DNA from: UBA11373 sp046714175
GTDB lineage: Bacteria > Actinomycetota > Acidimicrobiia > Spongiisociales > UBA11373
Assembly: GCA_046714175.1 (NCBI GenBank)
Contig: JBKKBI010000075.1
Span: 1 to 35,774, forward strand
Direction: 5' to 3'
DNA length: 35,774 nucleotides
This document shows positions 6,888 to 15,082 of this stretch, one piece after another; the stretch's first letter is position 1; every line of letters starts with the position of its first letter. The notes below the pieces were generated by a model. The model was not told the DNA's origin. It made no database searches and saw only the letters and a list, made by a program, of their open reading frames with translations. Position numbers and translations under genes: made by a program.

Positions 6888-9632
6888 ATGTCGGGTTACG
6901 ACCACCGGGCCATCGAGCTGAAGTGGCAGAAGCGCTGGGAGGATCAGCGCACCTTCCGCATGCCCAACCCGGGTGAACCCGGCTTCGATGCCTCGAAACC
7001 CAAGCGTTATGTACTCGACATGTTCCCCTACCCATCGGGCGAAGGGCTCCATGTCGGCCACCTAGTCGGATATATCGGCACCGACATCTTTTCTCGCTAC
7101 CACCGGATGCGGGGTTTCAACGTGCTGCATCCGATGGGGTTCGACTCGTTTGGCCTGCCCGCGGAGCAGTACGCGGTGGAGACGGGCGTCCACCCCCGGG
7201 TGACGACGGAGCGCAACGAGGCCAACTACCAGCGCCAGATGAGATCGGTAGGCCTCTCCTACGACTGGGATCGCATGCTGTCCACCACCGATCCCGCCTA
7301 CTACCGCTGGACGCAATGGATCTTTCTGCGCCTGTTCGACTCGTGGTTCGATGGGGCTGCCGACAAGGCGCGTCCCATCGCAGAACTGATCGCCGAGCTG
7401 GAAGCCGGCAAGCGCGAGCCTGGCATCCGATCCTGGGCGAGTCTGAACACGATGGAACGCCGCGCTCACATCGATGCCCACCGCCTCGCCTACCTGGCCG
7501 AGGTGATGGTCAACTGGTGCCCGGCGCTGGGCACGGTGCTAGCCAACGAAGAGGTGACCCGGGACGGGCGCTCCGAGCGCGGCGACCATCCGGTGTATCG
7601 CCGGCCGCTGCGGCAGTGGATGCTGCGCATCACCGCCTACGCCGATCGCCTGATCGACGATCTGGATCTGCTGGATTGGCCCGAGTCGATCAAGTCGATG
7701 CAGGTCAACTGGATCGGGCGCAGCGCCGGCGCCGCCATCACTTTTCCGGTGGCCGACTCCACCGCGGTGGTCGAGGTGTTCACCACCAGGCCTGACACGA
7801 TCTTCGGCGCCACCTACATGGTGCTGGCTCCGGAGCATCCCCTGGTGGACGCGCTGACCGCGGCGAAGTGGCCGGAGGGGACCATGCCCGCCTGGAGGGG
7901 TGGGGCGGCCAAGACCCCACGTAACGCAGTCGACGCCTATCGCAGCACCGCGGCCCGCAGGACCGATCTCGACCGCCAGACGGATCTCAGGGAGAAGACC
8001 GGGGTGTTCGCCGGTTCGTTCTGTGTCAATCCCGCCAACGGGGAGCGCATCCCAATCTTCATCGCCGACTACGTGCTGATGGGATACGGCACCGGGGCGA
8101 TCATGGCCGTGCCGGGACAAGACGAACGCGACTGGGAGTTCGCCGAGCAGTTCGACCTCCCCATCGTCCGCACCGTGCAGCCACCGGCCGGCTTCGACGG
8201 CAAGGCTTACCTGGGCGATGGCGTGGCGATCAGCAGCGGGTTTCTGGACGGCCTCGGTGTGGCCGATGCCAAGGCGGCGACTATCGACTGGCTGGAGGCC
8301 AACGGGCACGGCCGGGGTACGGTGTCGTACAAGCTCCACGACTGGCTGTTCTCCCGGCAGCGCTACTGGGGGGAGCCGATTCCGATCCTGCACGGGCCCG
8401 ACGGCGAGCTGCGGCCGCTGGAGGACGCCGACCTGCCGCTGCTGCTTCCCGAGATCGACGACTACCGCCCCGGCTCCTCGGACGACCAGAACGCCGATCC
8501 GGTGCCGGCACTGGCCCGGGTCGATGCGGAGTGGCGCACCGTCACCATCGACGGGGTCGAGTATCAGCGCGAGCTGAACACGATGCCGCAGTGGGCCGGG
8601 TCGTGCTGGTACTACCTGCGCTTCACCGATCCCGACAGCGACACCGCCATGGCCGACCCGGCGGCGGAGCGCTACTGGATGGGGGAGTCCGGGGTGGACC
8701 TGTACGTCGGCGGGGTGGAACACGCGGTGTTGCACCTGCTCTACGCCCGGTTCTGGCACAAGGTGCTCTTCGACCTCGGATTCGTCTCCACCGTGGAGCC
8801 GTTCGGGCGCCTGTTCAATCAGGGCCTGATCATGGCCCACGCCTACCGCGACCCCCGGGGCTTCTGGGTTCCGGTGGAGAAGGTGACCGAGCGTGACGGC
8901 GCCTTCTGGGCCGACGGGGAGATGGTCGAGCAGTCCTATGGCCGCATGGGCAAGTCGAAGAAGAACTCGGTCAACCCCGACGAGTTCGCCGAGGAGTTCG
9001 GCGTCGACGCCTTGCGCCTGTACGAGATGTTCATGGGACCACTTGACGCCTCCAAACCGTGGACCACCCGTGACAGCGTCGGCATCGTGCGTTTTCTGCA
9101 CCGGCTGTGGCGCAACTTCATCGATCCCGACACCGGGACGCTGCTCGTGGACGACACCCCGGCCGATGACGCACTCCGCCGGATGCTGCATCGCACCATC
9201 AAGGCGGTCACCGATGACATGGAGGGGCTGCACTTCAACACCACCGTGGCGCGATACTTCGAGTTGAACAACGAACTGGTGGCCCACGACCGGATTCCCC
9301 GGGAGGTCGCCGACGGGTTCGTGCGGGTGCTGGCCCCGGCCGCCCCCCACATCGCCGAAGAGTTGTGGGAGCGCCTGGGCGGGGAAGGATCGGTGGCCTA
9401 CGCCGCATGGCCCGATTACGACCTGGCGCTGACGGCCACAGAGACGGTCATCTTGGTGATCCAGGTAGACGGCAAGGTGCGCGACCGCATCGAGGTGTCC
9501 ACCGACATCACCGCCGCGGCAGCCGAGGAGCGGGCGCTGGCCTCGGAGAAGGCACGGGCCGCCATGGCCGGCGCCGCCCCGCTGCGGGTGGTGGTGCGGC
9601 CGCCCACCCTGGTCAACATCGTGACTCGGTGA
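6888..9632 (+). CDS. leuS: Leucyl-tRNA synthetase
   Basis: Charges tRNA-Leu with leucine in the cytoplasm. The class I HIGH signature is HVGH at residues 55-58 (in PYPSGEGLHVGH), the KMSKS loop is MGKSKKNS at 687-694, and the CP1 editing domain carries the T-rich TTRPDTIFG at 299-307. The C-terminal anticodon-binding region and the LeuS tail (VIQVDGKVRDRI) are present. At 914 residues it is full length. The reading frame is open further upstream, but the ATG at 6888 gives the conventional start MSGYDHRAIELKWQKRW. It overlaps the next gene by 4 nt (GTGA). Confidence 0.98.
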   Translation: MSGYDHRAIELKWQKRWEDQRTFRMPNPGEPGFDASKPKRYVLDMFPYPSGEGLHVGHLVGYIGTDIFSRYHRMRGFNVLHPMGFDSFGLPAEQYAVETGVHPRVTTERNEANYQRQMRSVGLSYDWDRMLSTTDPAYYRWTQWIFLRLFDSWFDGAADKARPIAELIAELEAGKREPGIRSWASLNTMERRAHIDAHRLAYLAEVMVNWCPALGTVLANEEVTRDGRSERGDHPVYRRPLRQWMLRITAYADRLIDDLDLLDWPESIKSMQVNWIGRSAGAAITFPVADSTAVVEVFTTRPDTIFGATYMVLAPEHPLVDALTAAKWPEGTMPAWRGGAAKTPRNAVDAYRSTAARRTDLDRQTDLREKTGVFAGSFCVNPANGERIPIFIADYVLMGYGTGAIMAVPGQDERDWEFAEQFDLPIVRTVQPPAGFDGKAYLGDGVAISSGFLDGLGVADAKAATIDWLEANGHGRGTVSYKLHDWLFSRQRYWGEPIPILHGPDGELRPLEDADLPLLLPEIDDYRPGSSDDQNADPVPALARVDAEWRTVTIDGVEYQRELNTMPQWAGSCWYYLRFTDPDSDTAMADPAAERYWMGESGVDLYVGGVEHAVLHLLYARFWHKVLFDLGFVSTVEPFGRLFNQGLIMAHAYRDPRGFWVPVEKVTERDGAFWADGEMVEQSYGRMGKSKKNSVNPDEFAEEFGVDALRLYEMFMGPLDASKPWTTRDSVGIVRFLHRLWRNFIDPDTGTLLVDDTPADDALRRMLHRTIKAVTDDMEGLHFNTTVARYFELNNELVAHDRIPREVADGFVRVLAPAAPHIAEELWERLGGEGSVAYAAWPDYDLALTATETVILVIQVDGKVRDRIEVSTDITAAAAEERALASEKARAAMAGAAPLRVVVRPPTLVNIVTR

Positions 9633-10321
9633 CCGCGGAGTCCACCGCTGCCCCGGCGCTGGTCTGGCGGGCTCGGGATGCGGCAATCGCCCTGCTGGCT
9701 GGCGTGGCGGTTTCGGTGGCCGGTGCATTGGTGGTGCGCTCCGACGGGTTGAGCGACCAGGAGTTGTTCGCCCTGGTGGTGCCGTTGCAGTCCCTGGGCA
9801 CGCTCCTTGTCGCCTATCGGATGGCGCAGCGACGGGGAGGCTCGGTGGAGGCGCTGGGCCTGCGCTTCCGCTGGATGGATCTCGCCGGGGTCGCAGTCGG
9901 GGCGGGGATCCAGATCGCCGCCGCCGCAGTGGCGCTCTCAGTGGTGGAGACCTTCTTCGATGGCGAGGTCCCCGGCCAGGAACTGGTCGGCGCCGCCGGC
10001 GACACGGTCGGGTGGGTGCTGCGGGTGCTGGTGGTATTCGGACTGGTGGTGCTCGGGCCCCTTGCCGAGGAGGTGGTCTTCCGGGGGATGCTGCTCCCGG
10101 CGCTGCTGGGCCGGGGGCGGCGCTTTGCGGTGCTGGTCTCGAGTTCAGTGTTCGCCCTGATCCATTTGGTGGATCCCAACGCGGCGTTCTCGGTGCCGTT
10201 CCTCTTCGTGCTCGCCCTGATCCTGGCCCACGAACGCCTCCGCACCGGAGGCATCGGTCGCCCCATCGCGATCCACGCCGGGTTCAACTTGATAACAGTC
10301 ATCGCCGTCTTCGTCGCGTAG
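9629..10321 (+). CDS. CPBP-family intramembrane metalloprotease
   Basis: A 230-residue polytopic membrane protein of the CPBP/Rce1-like (ABI) family. The conserved motifs are EEVVFRG (E147, E148, R152), FALIH (H179) and HAGFN (H216, N220), so the presumed active-site residues are all present. About six to seven hydrophobic segments are visible. Bacterial members are putative intramembrane proteases, some linked to bacteriocin self-immunity; the substrate is unknown. The GTG at 9629 overlaps the leuS stop as GTGA, suggesting translational coupling. Confidence 0.9.
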   Translation: MTAESTAAPALVWRARDAAIALLAGVAVSVAGALVVRSDGLSDQELFALVVPLQSLGTLLVAYRMAQRRGGSVEALGLRFRWMDLAGVAVGAGIQIAAAAVALSVVETFFDGEVPGQELVGAAGDTVGWVLRVLVVFGLVVLGPLAEEVVFRGMLLPALLGRGRRFAVLVSSSVFALIHLVDPNAAFSVPFLFVLALILAHERLRTGGIGRPIAIHAGFNLITVIAVFVA

Positions 10322-10343
10322 CCCGCGTCGCGTGGTCGGTGGC

Positions 10344-10431
10344 TTCCCGCTGCCCGCCTCCCGCCTCCCGCCAGATAGCCCAGAAGTCCTGCGTGCGAGT
10401 CTGCACTGTCGCGCGGGTAGAGCGGGTAGCC
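10344..10431. repeat. Intergenic element with inverted heptad arms (NNCCCGC)n
   Basis: Four direct heptads TTCCCGC, TGCCCGC, CTCCCGC, CTCCCGC occupy 10344-10371. About 40 nt later GCGGGTA occurs twice (10413-10431), complementary to the left heptads, so the transcript could fold into a stem. A related element in the opposite orientation lies at 31131-31222. Confidence 0.6.
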
Positions 10432-10473
10432 ATTCTCCACCACGACACCCTTCCAATCGCCTCCCCACACTGA

Positions 10474-10479
10474 TACACC
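10474..10479 (+). promoter_or_regulatory. Weak -10-like site (TACACC) before comEA
   Basis: TACACC ends 7 nt before the comEA ATG. It lacks the final T of TAnnnT, so this is a weaker case than the other leaderless-type starts. Confidence 0.3.
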
Positions 10480-10486
10480 ACCCCCC

Positions 10487-11020
10487 ATGTCCCGCACCTG
10501 GGTGACCGCGGTCGCCGCTGGTATTGCCGGGGTCGCCGCGGTGTTTCTGCTGTGGCCGGCGTCGGCGGCGACGCCGCGATTGGAGATCACCTCACCTCGC
10601 ACCAGTACCGGAACGATCACGGTGCACGTGTCCGGTGCCGTCGCTGCACCGGGACTGGTGTCGCTCCCTGCCGGCGCCCGGGTAGCCGATGCGGTGGTCG
10701 CCGCCGGTGGCGCGCTTCCCGGCGCCGGCCTCGCCGCGCTCAATCTGGCGGCACCCATCGTCGACGGGCAACAACTCGTCGTTCCCCACGCCGCCCCCGA
10801 CGCTGGGGCGGCAGTTGCCGCCGATGGCAGAGTGCGCATCAACACTGCCGACACCGTCGCCCTGCAAACCCTCCCCGGGGTGGGACCGGTGCTGGCGGAG
10901 CGCATCGTGGCCCATCGTGACACTCACGGGCCATTCCGCATCGTGGAGGATCTTCTCGACGTCCCCGGCATCGGGGAGAGCAAGCTGGCGGCGTTGCGGG
11001 ACAGCGTGATCGTTCCCTGA
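10487..11020 (+). CDS. comEA: ComEA-like competence DNA-binding protein
   Basis: A 177-residue membrane-anchored protein: one N-terminal transmembrane helix (about 7-27), an SLBB domain (about 45-105, ITVHVSGAVAAPGLV) and a C-terminal helix-hairpin-helix pair (about 117-170, RINTADTVALQTLPGVGPVLAERI ... LLDVPGIGESKL, split here). ComEA binds incoming double-stranded DNA at the cell surface and hands it to the ComEC channel. comEC follows directly. No type IV pilus genes are in the window, so whether the cell is naturally transformable is open. Confidence 0.95.
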   Translation: MSRTWVTAVAAGIAGVAAVFLLWPASAATPRLEITSPRTSTGTITVHVSGAVAAPGLVSLPAGARVADAVVAAGGALPGAGLAALNLAAPIVDGQQLVVPHAAPDAGAAVAADGRVRINTADTVALQTLPGVGPVLAERIVAHRDTHGPFRIVEDLLDVPGIGESKLAALRDSVIVP

Positions 11021-13188
11021 GCGGGCCTCCTCCGATCGGCCGTCTCGGATCCGGAGACGCCCGCGCCATCGGGTGTGGCGTCGCCGCCTTCGCCGGAGCG
11101 GCGCTCGCCGCGCTGCCGATGGCGGTGGCGATCGCGCTGATCGCGACCGGGGCCGCGGTGGCGGCACAACGACGGCACCGCATCGGGGCGATCCTGATCC
11201 TGGTGGTCGTCGCCGGTCTCGCCTCCGGACACACCGGTCGGGTGCGTGACCGCCCTCCGCCACTGTTACCTGCCGCGGGTGACCTCATCGTCACCGGGGT
11301 CGCCGCCAGCGATGCCACCGGGCCAATTGGCCAGCGCCGCCTGGTGCTGACGCCGACCCACCGCATGGTGGACGGTGGCTGGTCGCCCTGGCGCGGCCCG
11401 AGGGTACTTGTCGAGGGAGACGTCGGATCCGTCGCCGCCGCAGAGCCGGTGGCGGTGCAGGGGTCGCTGCGCCCGGCGCAGTTCCGCACCAGATCGGGCT
11501 GGGTTGGGGGTGTGGTCGCCGCCGATACGGTCACCCGTCTCGGCGAGGCCGCCAGCCCGCTCCTGCGACTCGGCAACCGGCTGCGGGAACGAGTGTTGGG
11601 GAGCCTGAGTGGTGTGGGTGCCACCCCGGAGGTGGCCCTGGTGTCGGGGTTTCTCATTGGTGACACGTCCTCGCTTCCTGAGGCCGACGCCGAGGCGCTG
11701 CGCGCCGCCGGGCTGAGTCACTTCGTCGCGGTGTCGGGGAGCAACGTCGGCCTGTTCCTGGCCGCGTGGTGGCTGGTCTCGGGACCACTGGCGTGGTCGC
11801 CGCGCCGCCGTGCCCTAGTCGGGCTGGTAGGGCTGGGGGTTTTCGTGGTGGTGACGCGGTGGGAACCCTCGGTGCTGCGCGCCGCGGTGATGGCGGGGAG
11901 CGTTCTGACGGGCCGCCTCGTCGGACGCTTGGTGTCGCCGTGGGCGGCATTGGGGTGGTCGGTGACGCTGCTGGTGCTGCTCGATGGCCGTCTCACCACG
12001 CGGGTGGGGTTTCAACTCTCGGTGGCGGCGACCGCCGGCATCCTGGTGGGGATTCCGCTGTGGCGGGAGCGCCGGCCGCGCTGGGTGTGGGGGGCACTGG
12101 GGGCGACGATCGCCGCCCAGGTGGCGGTGGCACCGCTGCTGCTGCTCCACTTCGGGGCGGTGCCGCTGCTGGCGCCGATCACCAACCTGATCGCGGCCCC
12201 ACTGGTGGTGGCCGCCACGATGGTGGGCGGTGTGGGCGCGGTGCTCGGCGCCGAGCGGGTGGTGGCGGTGGCCGCCGCCATCGCCGGCCTCGTCCTCCGC
12301 ATGGCCCGCGGGGCAGCCGATCTCCCCCAACTCGGCGTGGCCGCAGTGGTTCTGGTCGGTGCCGCCGGGGTCCTGGCCGCGGCTCGCGCCGCGCTGCGCC
12401 CGATCCTGGCGGCGGCGGCGCTGCTGGTGGTAATGGCGGGACTGATCCCGCCCGGCCCACCGGATGGACCGGTGGTGGCGTTTCTCGACGTCGGCCAGGG
12501 CGATGCCGCCCTGCTGCGCGGTCCCTCGGGAGAGGTGATCCTCATCGACGGCGGCCCCGACCCCGCCCGGCTGCGCTCCCATCTCCGCGATGCCGGGGTG
12601 CGGCACATCGACCTGCTCATCATCACCCACCGCCACGCCGATCACACCATGGGACTGGTCGGGCTGCATCTCCCCGTGACCGCGATGTGGCATCCCCCGC
12701 AACTGGGGGAGGGGCCTCCATTCGATGCGGTGGTGGCCACGCACACCGCCGCCGGAGCCGCGGTCGCGGTGCCCGAGGTGGGCACCACCGCGGTGATCGG
12801 TGCCTTTACCCTGGAAGTGCTGGGGCCGGTGCGGCGCTACGTCTCACCCAACGACGGATCGCTGGTGGTGCGGGTGACGGCGGTGGGGGTTCAGGTGCTC
12901 TTCAGCGGCGACATCGAAGCAGTCGCCCAGGCGGACCTCGGCCCACTTCCCTGCGACGTGCTCAAGGTGCCCCATCAGGGGGCGGCCACGTCGGACATCG
13001 ACTGGATCCTCGCCAGCGCCCCGGCCGTAGCCGTGATCAGCGTCGGTCGCAACGACTTCGGGCATCCCGCGCCCGAGGTGGTGGCCGCCCTGGAGGCAGC
13101 GGGTTCGGTGGTGTTTCGCACCGATCGCGACGGGACCGTCACCCTCCGTCTCGATCGGATGGCGGCGCCGCTACCGTCGCCGCGGTGA
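11017..13188 (+). CDS. comEC: ComEC/Rec2 DNA uptake channel
   Basis: A polytopic membrane protein that passes single-stranded DNA into the cytoplasm. The central Competence domain (around VALVSGFLIGDTSSLP and HFVAVSGSNVGLF) has many transmembrane helices, and the C-terminus is a metallo-beta-lactamase fold with FLDVGQGDAALL and THRHADHTMG. The first ATG (11119) begins in the middle of the first hydrophobic stretch; upstream the frame stays open and reads AIGCGVAAFAGAALAALP, as expected for helix 1. No ATG, GTG or TTG lies between the comEA stop and 11119. CTG at 11017 overlaps the comEA TGA as CTGA, like the NTGA overlaps elsewhere here, and is my preferred start (about 723 residues; 689 from the ATG). 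Confidence 0.93.
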   Translation: MSGPPPIGRLGSGDARAIGCGVAAFAGAALAALPMAVAIALIATGAAVAAQRRHRIGAILILVVVAGLASGHTGRVRDRPPPLLPAAGDLIVTGVAASDATGPIGQRRLVLTPTHRMVDGGWSPWRGPRVLVEGDVGSVAAAEPVAVQGSLRPAQFRTRSGWVGGVVAADTVTRLGEAASPLLRLGNRLRERVLGSLSGVGATPEVALVSGFLIGDTSSLPEADAEALRAAGLSHFVAVSGSNVGLFLAAWWLVSGPLAWSPRRRALVGLVGLGVFVVVTRWEPSVLRAAVMAGSVLTGRLVGRLVSPWAALGWSVTLLVLLDGRLTTRVGFQLSVAATAGILVGIPLWRERRPRWVWGALGATIAAQVAVAPLLLLHFGAVPLLAPITNLIAAPLVVAATMVGGVGAVLGAERVVAVAAAIAGLVLRMARGAADLPQLGVAAVVLVGAAGVLAAARAALRPILAAAALLVVMAGLIPPGPPDGPVVAFLDVGQGDAALLRGPSGEVILIDGGPDPARLRSHLRDAGVRHIDLLIITHRHADHTMGLVGLHLPVTAMWHPPQLGEGPPFDAVVATHTAAGAAVAVPEVGTTAVIGAFTLEVLGPVRRYVSPNDGSLVVRVTAVGVQVLFSGDIEAVAQADLGPLPCDVLKVPHQGAATSDIDWILASAPAVAVISVGRNDFGHPAPEVVAALEAAGSVVFRTDRDGTVTLRLDRMAAPLPSPR

Positions 13189-14171
13189 AGGCTCTGCACG
13201 CCGTGATCGGCCCCCGCGAAGCTGGCCCCGGGGAGCGCCTCGAGATGCAAGAGCGCGCCCACTCGTTACTCGCTGAGGCCGGGGTGGATGGCGTCGAGCG
13301 CATCGACATTCCCGGCCGGGGTGCAATCGAGGAGGGCGAGGGCACGCCGCGCCGCGCCGAGATGGATCGACTCATACCCGCGTTGCAGAGCGGGTCGCTT
13401 TTTGGGGGGAGGCGCGGCGTGCTGGTGGTGGATGCCCACCAACTTCAGGTCGCCGAGGCCGGCATCGTCGCCGGACTCGCCTCCGGACTCGACCCCGACT
13501 CGGTGATCGTGGTGTTGGTAGCCGAAGGCGGAGTCCCGGCGGCTCTCGCCAAGGTGGTCAAGGCGGAAGGCGAGACCCACACCATTCGCAAGATAACCGA
13601 GCGTGATGCCCTCGGGTGGGTGCGGGAGGCTGGCCGGGAGCGCCGTCTGAAGGTGGAGGCGGCTGCCGGCAGCGCCCTGGTGCAGCGGTTCGGCACCGAC
13701 ACCGCCGCCCTGGGCCAGGCGCTGGACCAGATGGCGGGGGCGGGGACGGTGACCGCGGAGATGGTGGCGGAGCGGTTTCGCAATCGCCCCGACGAGCCGA
13801 TGTGGCACTTCGCCGATGCGGTCGCCGATGGCGACGTCGGCCAGGCGTTGCGGCGTCTTTCCGACTTCTTGACGCACGGCCACCCGCTGCAGTTGCTCGC
13901 CTTCCTGGAATCGGATCTGAAGCGGCGTGCCCTGGCTCGGGCGGCGCCGAGCATCGAGGTGTTTGCCGGCTGGCTGGAGGCCTCGCCGCAGCATTACCCG
14001 GTGGAGAAGGCGTGGAAGAACCGCAACCGGGGTAGCGAAGACGACCTGCGGCGCGCCCTCGGCGCCATCGCCCGCGCCGACGTGACCCTGAAGAGCGAAC
14101 CAGAACCGGTGCACCGGGTGACGATGGAGCGCCTCACTGTGGCGCTGGCGAGATGGTACCGAGGCCGGTAG
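13185..14171 (+). CDS. holA: DNA polymerase III delta subunit
   Basis: The delta subunit of the clamp loader, which opens the sliding clamp. The sequence is divergent but has family features: LFGGRRGVLVVDAHQL, VVLVAEGG, a central AAA+ lid-like region, and the C-terminal helical FADAVADGDVGQALRRLSDF followed by LLAFLESDLKR and VEKAWKNR. Position between comEC and rpsT is the classic holA location. The GTG at 13185 overlaps the comEC stop as GTGA. The same frame is open far upstream within comEC, but that part is a shadow. 328 residues is normal. Confidence 0.92.
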   Translation: MKALHAVIGPREAGPGERLEMQERAHSLLAEAGVDGVERIDIPGRGAIEEGEGTPRRAEMDRLIPALQSGSLFGGRRGVLVVDAHQLQVAEAGIVAGLASGLDPDSVIVVLVAEGGVPAALAKVVKAEGETHTIRKITERDALGWVREAGRERRLKVEAAAGSALVQRFGTDTAALGQALDQMAGAGTVTAEMVAERFRNRPDEPMWHFADAVADGDVGQALRRLSDFLTHGHPLQLLAFLESDLKRRALARAAPSIEVFAGWLEASPQHYPVEKAWKNRNRGSEDDLRRALGAIARADVTLKSEPEPVHRVTMERLTVALARWYRGR

Positions 14172-14181
14172 ATCACAAACT

Positions 14182-14193
14182 GAGGCTGGCCTC
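14182..14193. terminator. Small hairpin between convergent holA and greA
   Basis: GAGGC-TG-GCCTC is a perfect 5-bp stem with a 2-nt loop in the 61-nt convergent gap. It may slow transcription from either side, but there is no strong T-run. Confidence 0.3.
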
Positions 14194-14232
14194 TCTGCAG
14201 ACTCTTCGTTACCCGTTGCCGTCGAACGACAA

Positions 14233-14712
14233 CTACGACCCGAAGGGTCGCACCCCAAGCACTGTCAGCTCGAACGTTCCACCCGGGGCGGCGTAGGAGA
14301 CCTTGGAGCCCACCTTGGCGCCCAGCAGGGCGGCGCCCATGGGGCTAGTGGGGGAGGCGAGCACGTACTCCGGGACCTTGTTCTCCGGGGTGGCGACGAA
14401 GACCTCCATCTCGACCCCATCGCCGCGGCGCACGCGGGCCAGGCAGCCCACGGTGACCTCGTCGCTCACTTCGGCTTCGCGTACCTCGGCGGTGTCGAGG
14501 ATGTGCTGCAGCTTGCGGATCCGGGCTTCCATGAGGCCCTGCTCGTTCTTGGCGGCGTCATAGTCGCCGTTTTCGGAAATGTCGCCGTGGGAACGTGCTT
14601 CGGCGATGCGCTCCGACATCTGGTTGCGCCCGTTGGTCATGAGGTCTTCGAGTTCCTCGACCAACCTGTGATGAGCCGCGGGCGTGAGCCACACGGCCTG
14701 GTCATCGACCAT
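14233..14712 (-). CDS. greA: Transcript cleavage factor GreA
   Basis: GreA inserts a coiled coil into the secondary channel of RNA polymerase and rescues backtracked complexes. The coiled-coil tip motif GDISENGDYDAAKNEQ holds the catalytic acidic residues D44 and E47. The C-terminal FKBP-like domain has the SPMGAALLGAKVG stretch. The product is 159 residues, the usual size. The ATG at 14712 is preceded by GAGGGGAAC. A longer open frame continues upstream through rpsT but is a shadow. The gene lies 20 nt after rpsT on the minus strand and is probably cotranscribed with it. Confidence 0.97.
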   Translation of the reverse strand: MVDDQAVWLTPAAHHRLVEELEDLMTNGRNQMSERIAEARSHGDISENGDYDAAKNEQGLMEARIRKLQHILDTAEVREAEVSDEVTVGCLARVRRGDGVEMEVFVATPENKVPEYVLASPTSPMGAALLGAKVGSKVSYAAPGGTFELTVLGVRPFGS

Positions 14713-14732
14713 TTGGACTGTTCCCCTCGTCG

Positions 14733-14996
14733 TCAGGCCGAAGCGTTCATCCGCTTGGCCAGGCGCCCCTTGCGGCGGGCCGCAGTGCGCTTGTGCAGGA
14801 TGCCCTTGGAGGCGGCGGTGTCGATGCGCTTCTGAGCAGCTCGGAACGCTTCGTCCTTGGTAGCGGCATCGCCGGACGCGGAGGCATCCACCGCAGTCTT
14901 GATGCGGGTCTTGAGCTCGGAGCGGACGGCCTGACCGCGGGCGTGCCGCTTTACGTTCTGCCGGTTGCGCTTGATCTGGGAGGCGATATTGGCCAT
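14733..14996 (-). CDS. rpsT: 30S ribosomal protein bS20
   Basis: An 87-residue, strongly basic helical protein starting MANIASQIKRNRQN and ending KRTAARRKGRLAKRMNA, typical of bS20, which binds 16S rRNA. A longer open frame begins upstream but the MANI start is conserved. It is divergent from lepA, as in many actinobacteria, with greA just downstream. Confidence 0.98.
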   Translation of the reverse strand: MANIASQIKRNRQNVKRHARGQAVRSELKTRIKTAVDASASGDAATKDEAFRAAQKRIDTAASKGILHKRTAARRKGRLAKRMNASA

Positions 14997-15055
14997 GGCT
15001 GTACAACCATTCGGTACGAGGGAACGATGCACATTAGCAGGCGGGCGCGCCCCGG

Positions 15056-15061
15056 TACAAT
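15056..15061 (+). promoter_or_regulatory. Putative -10 (TACAAT) for lepA
   Basis: TACAAT lies 21 nt upstream of the lepA ATG, leaving a short leader with GGAG at 15074-15077. Some similarity to TTAGCA at 15034-15039 may mark a weak -35. Confidence 0.45.
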
Positions 15062-15082
15062 GCCGACCCCCGCCGGAGCCCG

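Noticed and set aside
7539..9728. Long open frame on the minus strand opposite leuS
   Set aside because: It is the shadow of a GC-rich gene: leuS has all catalytic motifs, and the reverse frame has no recognisable domain.
11766..13184. Upstream extension of the holA frame through comEC
   Set aside because: Low-complexity Gly/Arg/Ala sequence in a different frame from the clear ComEC; holA starts at the GTG at 13185.
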